NCBI GenBank assembly: GCA_014860225.1
Contig: JACZKE010000060.1
Coordinates: 124,001-188,000, forward strand
DNA length: 64,000 bases
Direction of reading: 5' to 3'
Origin: Desulfuromonadales bacterium
GTDB lineage: Bacteria; Desulfobacterota; Desulfuromonadia; Desulfuromonadales; BM103
The notes under the pieces are model-generated. The model saw only the letters and a list, made by a program, of their open reading frames with translations, had not been told where the DNA came from and searched no databases. Below, in pieces: positions 43,259 to 49,689 of the stretch (positions within the stretch are counted from its first letter, which is position 1; every line of letters begins with the position of its first letter). The position numbers and the translations under genes are program-made.

Positions 43259-44506
43259 TTACTTGATGAGCGCTGAAGTGATCGCCAGCTCGTTGCCGGT
43301 TCGATCCAGCAAGATGAATTCTACCTCTAATTGGCTGCTTGGAACAGGTGCAACCAAGATAAAATCGATGCGCAGATTCTCACCGGCCTCCAGTACAAAG
43401 TCACTGGCGCGTCCACGCAGTGGCAATGCCTCGCGGTTGTCTGCCTGCCGTGCCGCGATGTGATAGGTTGCCTTTTGGCTGCTGCGGTTGTTCACCCAGG
43501 CATTGAAAAATGTCGCTCGGTTGCCGTCCTTGAGCTCCCGGCTTGCAGCTGTATGCGAGACTGCAATCTTCAGTGATACTGCCGGCCGATTATAAACGGC
43601 AAGCAGCAGAATGACGATCAGTATCAGTGTCGCCAGGCTCAATAGCAAGGTGCGCAGGTTCAGCAGAGCTCTGACGCCCTCTCCCGCTGTGCCAAAAGTG
43701 TAATTGATCAATCCCGGCTGATTGCGTTTGGCCATCACCTGTCGGCAGGCGTCGAGGCAGCGCCCGCAGTTGATGCATTCCACCTGATAACCGCGGCGTA
43801 TATCTATCTCCATGGGGCAGACACGCACACAGGAACCGCATTCGATACAGCGCTCAAGTTCAGTCGGAGGCAGATGCAGGGTCAGGGTCGCCTGGTCGGC
43901 GAGGGCTGTCTGGAAGCGGCCGTAGGGGCAGAGCTCACTGCACATCAGACGCCGGACCAGGGCCAGATCGAGGTAGACAAGCAGCGCTGCCAGCAGCAGG
44001 AAAATCAAGGCGGCATAGTGCAATTGACCTGTAACCAGTTGTGAAAAAAAACGCTGCGGTTCGATGAAATACCAGAGCAGATTCGCGGAGACGAGAAACG
44101 CCAGGAACAGGTGTACGAGTTGCAGGACCGCCTGCTGCATGATTTTTCCTGCCTGCTGTTTCTTGCCCCGTAACCCCAGGCGTTTGGCGAACCATTCTGC
44201 CAGATCCGTCAGGGTCGTTTGCGGGCAGAACCAGCCGCACCAGACACGCCCCAGCAGCAAGGTGATCAAGAGAAAGCCGAGGGTCAGGGCGAGGCTGAAG
44301 AGCAGGACCAGATAGAGCTCTTCAATCCGCAGAGTCTGCCCGAACAGGTGCAGATTGAGGCCGGGGATATCGACCCTGAGCAGGCTGTTGCCATTGGCAC
44401 GGAACCAGGGGATCAGCAGCAGCAGGAGAGTCGTGGCCCATTGGCAGCGGTGCCTCAAGGGTGAGAGAAGGGGCACTGCTCTTGCCGGACAGGATATTTC
44501 AGTCAT
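43259..44506 (-). CDS. ccoG: cbb3 oxidase accessory protein CcoG (FixG/RdxA), ferredoxin-like
   Basis: Membrane iron-sulfur protein thought to reduce copper during cbb3 assembly. From ATG 44506 it has 415 residues with five or six helices, the GRVWCGWFCPQTTLTDL motif, two 4Fe-4S motifs (CIECGSCVRVCP and CINCGRCLDAC) and a C-terminal Ig-like domain. A GTG at 44536 would lie inside the terminator hairpin after ccoP, so the ATG is preferred. It starts the accessory half of the operon. Confidence 0.93.
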   Translation of the reverse strand: MTEISCPARAVPLLSPLRHRCQWATTLLLLLIPWFRANGNSLLRVDIPGLNLHLFGQTLRIEELYLVLLFSLALTLGFLLITLLLGRVWCGWFCPQTTLTDLAEWFAKRLGLRGKKQQAGKIMQQAVLQLVHLFLAFLVSANLLWYFIEPQRFFSQLVTGQLHYAALIFLLLAALLVYLDLALVRRLMCSELCPYGRFQTALADQATLTLHLPPTELERCIECGSCVRVCPMEIDIRRGYQVECINCGRCLDACRQVMAKRNQPGLINYTFGTAGEGVRALLNLRTLLLSLATLILIVILLLAVYNRPAVSLKIAVSHTAASRELKDGNRATFFNAWVNNRSSQKATYHIAARQADNREALPLRGRASDFVLEAGENLRIDFILVAPVPSSQLEVEFILLDRTGNELAITSALIK

Positions 44507-44543
44507 AAAAAATAAAAGCGGCAGAGGGCTTTTCACCTGCCGC
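44507..44543 (-). terminator. internal terminator between ccoP and ccoG
   Basis: On the minus strand GCGGCAG (44543-44537) pairs with CTGCCGC (44524-44518), followed by TTTTATTTTTT. It begins 9 bp after the ccoP stop and would partly separate the structural genes from the assembly genes. Confidence 0.8.
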
Positions 44544-44551
44544 CTTGCAAC

Positions 44552-45070
44552 TCAGAGGCTAAGGATATAGTCAGTTACGGCTTCGATCTCTTCGGGTGTG
44601 AGCTTTTCCTCGAAAGCAGGCATATTGTCTGGACGACCGGAGGTGATACTCTCCTGTACCGCCATTGCGGTTTTACCATACTTGTAATCGCCCGACAGAT
44701 CCGGTCCGAAAGCGCCCTTGCCCTCTGCACCGTGGCAGCCTGCACAATGCTTGGCGAAGAGCGCCTGGCCGTCTGTTGCGGATTCGGTCGTGGCTGCAGG
44801 TGTCGATGCCGGTGTCGAGACCGCTGTTGCAGGAGTTGCCGCGGCTGACTGCTGCTGTGTAGGTTGTTCGCCTTTGTGAGCCGCCATTTTCTCCTGAAAC
44901 TCGGCGTCCGAACTCCAGCCGGAAAGCAGGTAGAATGACATGAAGGCCACGCCCCAGATGATCAGGCCGTAAAAGAGAACAGTGAAGTAGACAGGTGGAC
45001 TTTTGACCCGGTTTTCTATGATTCCATCGAAATCATGGACGGCATGCTTGTGCTCATGTTTGTCTAGCAT
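44552..45070 (-). CDS. ccoP: cbb3 oxidase subunit III (CcoP), monoheme form
   Basis: Membrane-bound cytochrome c subunit of 172 residues. It has the usual N-terminal DFDGIIE region, one membrane helix (about 29-50), an Ala/Pro/Thr-rich linker (about 70-97) and a single cytochrome c domain with CAGCH (109-113) and the axial Met in DNMPAF. Typical CcoP is about 290-310 residues with two heme motifs; this form has one. The missing heme appears to be carried by the extended CcoO of the same operon. Confidence 0.93.
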   Translation of the reverse strand: MLDKHEHKHAVHDFDGIIENRVKSPPVYFTVLFYGLIIWGVAFMSFYLLSGWSSDAEFQEKMAAHKGEQPTQQQSAAATPATAVSTPASTPAATTESATDGQALFAKHCAGCHGAEGKGAFGPDLSGDYKYGKTAMAVQESITSGRPDNMPAFEEKLTPEEIEAVTDYILSL

Positions 45071-45089
45071 TGTAGCCTCCAGTCAGGTT

Positions 45090-45230
45090 CTAATCGTCAT
45101 CCAGCATCCGATACTTGGCTATTTCCCCTTTACGTTTACGCTTCTTGCTGTAGGTGTGTATCACGATCAGAACAAAGATCACGAACAGACCGATAGTAAC
45201 AGCCAGGTAGAGGATTGAGCTCCAATCCAT
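45090..45230 (-). CDS. ccoQ: cbb3 oxidase subunit IV (CcoQ)
   Basis: Small membrane protein of 46 residues, too short for usual ORF cut-offs. MDWSSILYLAVTIGLFVIFV begins a single helix (about 6-25), followed by a basic stretch (KKRKRKG) and the end AKYRMLDDD. It lies exactly where CcoQ is expected, 2 bp after ccoO and 19 bp before ccoP. CcoQ stabilises the complex in other bacteria. The end is nearly the same as the CcoS motif. Confidence 0.88.
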   Translation of the reverse strand: MDWSSILYLAVTIGLFVIFVLIVIHTYSKKRKRKGEIAKYRMLDDD

Positions 45231-45232
45231 AC

Positions 45233-46108
45233 TTAGTGGCCCTCTTCCTTGTTGTAATACTTGATGAAGTTAACCAGCTTCCAGACTCTTTCAGTTCCTA
45301 GGTTTGAGAAACTCGGCATGCCTCCATCGGCAATGCCGGTGTAGATGATTTCAAAGAGTATCTCTTCCTCATAGTCTGCACCGACAAGCTCTGGACCGAT
45401 AACTCCTTCCATGTGCTCACCGTGGCAGGCGGCGCAATTATCCTGGTAGATAGCCTCCCAGGCTTCCATTTCACTGTGGGTCACGTCCGGGTAAGGGTTC
45501 TTCAGCTCGCCGACGATCGTGGTTGCCGATGCTTCTCGCCAGGGAATGTCCGAGCCGAGTTTTTGCAGATAAGCGACCATGGCATCCATTTCATTCTTGC
45601 CTTCGAGAGCCTTGATCTCCTCTGTCGTAAAAGGGAAGCCGAGGGTTTCCATCTTGCGCTGAATCATCTGTGGATCGAGCTGGTTTTCGGCAATCCAGTC
45701 GTAAGCAGGCATGTTGGTTTTCGGGACCATGGAGCGCGGAGACTCCATGTGTTTGTAGTGCCACTCGTCAGGATATTTGCCGCCGAGACGAGCCAGATCG
45801 GGGCCGGTGCGTTTAGAACCCCACAGGAAAGGCCGGTCGTAGACGAATTCGCCCGACTTGGAATATTCACCGTAACGCAGCACTTCCGAAACCAGGGGAC
45901 GGACGGTCTGGGTGTGACAGTTGTTGCAGCCTTCACGAATGTAGAGGTCGCGACCCTCCTGCTGTAAAGCAGTGTAGGGGACAACCTCCTCGATCCGGTC
46001 AGCATCAGTGTTGACCCAGACAAAGGGCAGCACCATCGTCACCATGGTGCCGACCAGGATGGTGCCTGTCGCCAGAATAAGAAGGAGAACAGGGTTCTTT
46101 TCCCACAT
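45233..46108 (-). CDS. ccoO: cbb3 oxidase subunit II (CcoO) with additional C-terminal cytochrome c domain
   Basis: Membrane cytochrome c subunit of 291 residues from ATG 46108 (TTG 46114 overlapping ccoN is an alternative). The first part is a normal CcoO: anchor helix (about 8-28), CNNCH (61-65), SKRTGPDLARLGGKYPD and the Met in TNMPAYDW. A second cytochrome c domain with CAACH (225-229) and GGMPSF follows. Standard CcoO is about 200 residues with one heme. The second domain is like the one absent from CcoP here. Total heme c in the complex therefore stays three. Confidence 0.95.
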   Translation of the reverse strand: MWEKNPVLLLILATGTILVGTMVTMVLPFVWVNTDADRIEEVVPYTALQQEGRDLYIREGCNNCHTQTVRPLVSEVLRYGEYSKSGEFVYDRPFLWGSKRTGPDLARLGGKYPDEWHYKHMESPRSMVPKTNMPAYDWIAENQLDPQMIQRKMETLGFPFTTEEIKALEGKNEMDAMVAYLQKLGSDIPWREASATTIVGELKNPYPDVTHSEMEAWEAIYQDNCAACHGEHMEGVIGPELVGADYEEEILFEIIYTGIADGGMPSFSNLGTERVWKLVNFIKYYNKEEGH

Positions 46109-46110
46109 GA

Positions 46111-47526
46111 TCAAGCCCTCCCTACCGCAGCTGCGGTCTGTGCCGCAGTCGGCTTGCCTTTATTGACTGTCATGTACAGGTTGTAGATGAAGATAATGAG
46201 CCCGGCCATGTAGATCAAGCCACCGAAGGCCCGTGCCCACCAGTAGGGGTACATCTCGACCATGGTCTCCATGAAGGTATAGGTGAGGCTGCCGTCGGCA
46301 TTCATGGCGTTCCACATGCCGGCCTGCAGAACCCCGGCGACCCAGAGCGAGATCGACCAGATCAACTGGCCAACCAGAATCAGCCAGAACTGCAGGTTGG
46401 CCAGGGGGATGCTGTAGACTTCACGGCCGTAGATGCGGGGGACGAGATAGTAGAGGCTGGCGAAGGCGATCATTGACACCCAGCCCATGGTGCCCATGTG
46501 AATGTGGGCAGGCACCCAGTCGGTGTAATGAATGAAGGCCGAGAAAGTACGAATCGCCTGCATTGGACCCTGCAGGGTCTGCAGACCGTAGAAGGTGATG
46601 CCGAGGATCAGGTACTTGACCAGGTAGTTCTCGCGCATCTGGTGCCACTGGCCATTCATGGAGAGGTAGCCGTTGAAGACGCTCCCCCACGACGGTGCGA
46701 TCAGCATGACCGAAAAGCCCATGGCCAGAGTCTGGATCCAGTCCGGCACCGGTGTCCAGAGCAGGTGGTGGGCGCCGGTCCAGAGGTACATGAAGATCAG
46801 GCTCCAGAAGGCGACAATCGACAGACGATGGCTGTAGATCGGTACGCCGGTCGATTTCGGCAGGAAATAGTAGAACATTGCCAGGGGCGGTGCCGTCAGG
46901 GCCATGGCCACGGCGTTGTGGCCAAACCACCAGTGGACGTTGGCATCGTTGGTGCCGGCATACGCCGAGTAGGATTTGAAGAGCGATACCGGCATTGCAG
47001 CCGAGTTGACGACAAACAGGATTGCCACGCCAATGATCGACGCCATCATGAACCAGAGCGAGATGTACATCTGCTCCTCTTTACGCTTCATAATGGTCAT
47101 GATGATATTGATGGCGAAGGCGACCCAGAGGATGATGATCATGACGTCGATCGGCCATTCCATCTCGTGGTATTCCTTGGAGGTGGTGTAGCCGAGCAGC
47201 AGGGTGACTGCCGAAGCAATAATGGTGATGTTGAAAAACCAGAGCTGGAACCTTGCCAGTTTGTCGCTCCAGAGGGGGACTCTGCAGAGTCTCTGGACCA
47301 TAAAAAAGAAAGTGGCAAAGATAACGCCGACCGCCCATCCGTAAATCCCCGCATTGGTATGAATCGGGCGGAGCCGTCCAAACGTGAAATAAGGTGCGAA
47401 ATTAAGATCCGGGGCGACCATCTGGAAGGAGACAATGACTCCGACCAGCACGGCAACCAGCCCCCAGATCACGCTCCAGGTGACGAAACTCCGCACAATG
47501 GCGTAGTTGTAGCCCTGATTCTCCAT
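46111..47526 (-). CDS. ccoN: cbb3 oxidase catalytic subunit I (CcoN)
   Basis: Catalytic heme-copper oxidase subunit, 471 residues from ATG 47526, set by GGAGG six bases upstream. About twelve helices; heme and copper ligand His occur in RPIHTNAGIYGW, WWFGHNAVAM, GAHHLLW and VPAHIHMGTMGW. The Tyr of cbb3 oxidases would be in the helix YHxY-free region and was not pinned down. It opens the operon under a strong sigma70 promoter at 47618-47646. cbb3 oxidases have high O2 affinity and suit microaerobic respiration or oxygen defence in an anaerobe. Confidence 0.95.
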   Translation of the reverse strand: MENQGYNYAIVRSFVTWSVIWGLVAVLVGVIVSFQMVAPDLNFAPYFTFGRLRPIHTNAGIYGWAVGVIFATFFFMVQRLCRVPLWSDKLARFQLWFFNITIIASAVTLLLGYTTSKEYHEMEWPIDVMIIILWVAFAINIIMTIMKRKEEQMYISLWFMMASIIGVAILFVVNSAAMPVSLFKSYSAYAGTNDANVHWWFGHNAVAMALTAPPLAMFYYFLPKSTGVPIYSHRLSIVAFWSLIFMYLWTGAHHLLWTPVPDWIQTLAMGFSVMLIAPSWGSVFNGYLSMNGQWHQMRENYLVKYLILGITFYGLQTLQGPMQAIRTFSAFIHYTDWVPAHIHMGTMGWVSMIAFASLYYLVPRIYGREVYSIPLANLQFWLILVGQLIWSISLWVAGVLQAGMWNAMNADGSLTYTFMETMVEMYPYWWARAFGGLIYMAGLIIFIYNLYMTVNKGKPTAAQTAAAVGRA

Positions 47527-47617
47527 AGCACCTCCTGAAAAAATATTAATGTCGGTAAGCTTTAGTATTGTGTCAGTGATTGTCAAGGTTTAATTAAACA
47601 TTACAAAATCGGTATTG

Positions 47618-47656
47618 TTTATACGGGAGCGAACTTGCTTTGTCAACAGTTGACAA
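47618..47656 (-). promoter_or_regulatory. ccoN promoter with palindromic operator over the -35
   Basis: On the minus strand TTGACA (47646-47641) and TATAAA (47623-47618) are 17 bp apart. The -35 lies in a perfect palindrome TTGTCAAC-T-GTTGACAA (47640-47656 in plus-strand positions), and another TTGTCAA occurs at 47580. It does not match the FNR consensus TTGAT-N4-ATCAA. The position suggests a repressor site. Confidence 0.6.
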
Positions 47657-47889
47657 CAAGGTTGGCTGAAAAATTGTTGGTTGAGAATTCCTTGTTTGTC
47701 TTCATCCGGAAACCTGTTTACAGACTCACGCCAAGGTGTGATGTCTTGATTTGCCTCTTTTTAGTCTATCGGTCGAGGCGCAGAACGGAGAAATCAACAC
47801 AAAACGGGCTCCATTGAGTGGCGCGCATCAGTGTTTCGCTATTCTTGTCAGATTAGTTGGCGAATGGTTACGATTTGAGGAAAAAAGCT

Positions 47890-47919
47890 TTGACATGCTT
47901 CGTGAGGATTCATTAGGAT
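47890..47919 (+). promoter_or_regulatory. possible ispB promoter
   Basis: TTGACA (47890-47895) with TAGGAT (47914-47919), 18 bp apart, 36 bases before the start codon. The -10 matches TATAAT at four of six positions. Confidence 0.4.
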
Positions 47920-47955
47920 AAGCAATAATTTTCCCTCCCTGGATTCCCCATAATT

Positions 47956-48924
47956 ATGGATTTTGTACTCAAACTTTTAAATGACGAGGTTCGTCGCGTC
48001 GAAGAACAGTTTCGCGAGGACCTGGCATCGCGCGTGCCGTTGATCCGCAAGGTCGGCGAATATGTGCTGGCCAGCGGCGGCAAACGGGTGCGCCCGATGA
48101 TCCTGTTGCTCAGCGCCCGGCTTGCCGGCTATCAGGGTGATGCTCATATTGGTCTGGCTAGTGTCGTCGAGTTTATCCATACAGCGACCTTGCTGCATGA
48201 TGACGTCGTAGACAGTGCCGTACTGCGCCGTGGTCAGGATTCTGCCAACGCCGTGTGGGGTAATGAAGCCAGTGTCCTGGTCGGTGATTTCCTCTTTGCC
48301 AAATCATTCTCAATCATGGTTCGTGCCGGTAACCTGGATATTCTCAAAACCCTTTCTGACGCAACCACCCAGATGGCGGAAGGGGAGGTGTTGCAACTTA
48401 TCAGTACCAGTGATGTCGAACTTGACGAGGAACGCTACATAGAAGTTGTCCAGAACAAGACAGCTGTGCTGCTTTCGGCCGCGAGTCGTTGCGGTGCGAT
48501 CCTGGGAGACTGCTCTTCCACTGAGGAAGAAGCTTTGGCTGCCTATGGAATGGACCTCGGGATCGCTTTCCAGTTTATGGATGATGCTCTTGATTATGTC
48601 GCGGACCAGAGTAAATTCGGCAAAGAGTGTGGTCATGACCTTCTTGAGGGCAAGGTTACGCTTCCCCTGATTCACACCCTGGTTCATTGTACTGCCGAGG
48701 AACGGAAGAGGGTTGCCGCTATCATCGAGCAGGAAGTCCTTCCAAACGAAGATCTGCAATATGTTATCAGCCTGATTCATTCCTATGACGGTATTGGTTA
48801 TACCCGGGACCGGGCAAAAGCCCTGGTGGAATCTGCCAAGAGTCAACTTGCAGTATTCGCCGAATGCCCGGCCAAGGAAGCCATGAACAGGCTTGCAGAT
48901 TACGTCGTCAGCCGCAACCATTAG
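47956..48924 (+). CDS. ispB: octaprenyl-type polyprenyl diphosphate synthase
   Basis: Long-chain trans-prenyltransferase, 322 residues, for the quinone side chain (menaquinone in this group, by inference). The motifs are GGKRVRPMILLL, the first Asp motif HDDVVDSAVLRRG and the second FQFMDDALDYVAD. The first Asp motif is DDxxD without the two-residue insert of FPP synthases, separating it from the ispA product at 22086. It is monocistronic. Exact chain length cannot be read from sequence. Confidence 0.93.
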   Translation: MDFVLKLLNDEVRRVEEQFREDLASRVPLIRKVGEYVLASGGKRVRPMILLLSARLAGYQGDAHIGLASVVEFIHTATLLHDDVVDSAVLRRGQDSANAVWGNEASVLVGDFLFAKSFSIMVRAGNLDILKTLSDATTQMAEGEVLQLISTSDVELDEERYIEVVQNKTAVLLSAASRCGAILGDCSSTEEEALAAYGMDLGIAFQFMDDALDYVADQSKFGKECGHDLLEGKVTLPLIHTLVHCTAEERKRVAAIIEQEVLPNEDLQYVISLIHSYDGIGYTRDRAKALVESAKSQLAVFAECPAKEAMNRLADYVVSRNH

Positions 48925-49266
48925 ACATAATGAATTGACCTGTCCAACCTTCTGCTCTCATATACCCAAATTGTCGCTTGGGCTCGTATCGTCCGTCAGA
49001 CTCCTGAAGCCTGCCTGACGATAACAGCTGATTCTCTGAAGACTTAAAACCATATCTCAGATAGGCCGGTGGTTTTCCAGTTCAAATAATCCACTGACCT
49101 TTTGTCTTGCTGCTCCGTCATTTCCCCACCTGTTTACCGTGTTTTAGCTTTTAAAACCATTTCCACCAGATTGTTTCTCATAAATACAGAGCTTTCGCGG
49201 TTGGCGCGAAATTTGCTCTGTCCCAAGTTGTGGCATGTTTCCTTCGTTTGGTAAGTTGGAGGTCGC
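48925..49266. other. non-coding gap after ispB
   Basis: This 342-base gap contains two imperfect hairpins, CCCAA/TTGGG (48964-48982) and CGTCAG/CTGACG (48990-49020), neither followed by a T run, and an A/T-rich segment near 49140-49190. No gene is supported until the GGAGG and GTG at 49257-49267. Confidence 0.45.
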
Positions 49267-49503
49267 GTGGAGAATATTCAATTGGTGCATAAGCTGCTGT
49301 GTGACTTCGAGGGTTGTAAATACCTGATCGAAGTTTTCAGCCGTTCCAATGGCAGTCACTTTGCGCGCACGGTCTTCAGCCCGGAAGATGTGATCATCAG
49401 TGACGGTCTAAGCCTCGAGGATGCTCTTCACAAACAACAGGAGTTACTGCCTCTTGCCATACATTCGAGAAAGATGTATTTCTCATCGCGACTGATCAAC
49501 TAG
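49267..49503 (+). CDS. small hypothetical protein (78 residues)
   Basis: I do not recognise this protein. The GTG start at 49267 has a good GGAGG five bases upstream. The product begins MENIQLVHKLLCDFEGCKYL, continues with a VFSRSNGSHFARTVF strand pair and helical ISDGLSLEDALHKQQELLPLA, and has no membrane helix or signal peptide. Two Cys (12 and 17) precede the strands. Its TAG stop is the first part of the dispersed palindromic element copy 2. The clean ribosome site and codon use favour a real gene. Confidence 0.65.
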   Translation: MENIQLVHKLLCDFEGCKYLIEVFSRSNGSHFARTVFSPEDVIISDGLSLEDALHKQQELLPLAIHSRKMYFSSRLIN

Positions 49504-49641
49504 TTTTCGTCGGGAAACGGCCCTTTTCAGCAATCTCTGCGTCAATCGGCGGATTTGATTGTGCGGCGTAAAGGACTACGCCTCCGCTCAAATCCTTGAT
49601 TTCCTTGACCTTGAGAAAAATTGCTCGTTTCCGGTTTGATG
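49504..49641. repeat. dispersed palindromic element, copy 2
   Basis: About 138 bp, from TTTTCGTCGGGAAAC (49504-49518) to CGTTTCCGG (49626-49634). The centre is a nested hairpin: GGATTTGA (49551-49558) with TCAAATCC (49588-49595), and GGCGTA (49565-49570) with TACGCC (49577-49582) around AAGGAC. It shares most of its length with 3285-3421. The preceding TAG ends the 78-residue gene; the NtrB-like kinase starts 49 bp later. Confidence 0.75.
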
Positions 49642-49689
49642 TAAAAATCCAGGTATCCGATCCGATCCCCCTCCTGCTATACTGCCAGA

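Larger units (their letters stand above)
47527..47955. other. divergent gap between ccoN and ispB
   Basis: This 429-base gap contains the ccoN promoter and operator candidate (47618-47656) and an ispB promoter candidate (47890-47919). No gene is supported between 47657 and 47889. ATCCGGAAAC occurs near 47704, a possible remnant of the dispersed repeat. Confidence 0.5.

Noticed and set aside
46498-47538. Plus-strand open frame of 346 codons opposite ccoN
   Set aside because: Antisense to a clearly conserved oxidase subunit; His/Asp/Gly-rich composition is what the opposite strand of ccoN gives.
47635-47817. Plus-strand open frame of 60 codons near ccoN
   Set aside because: It begins inside the palindromic operator and lacks a ribosome site.
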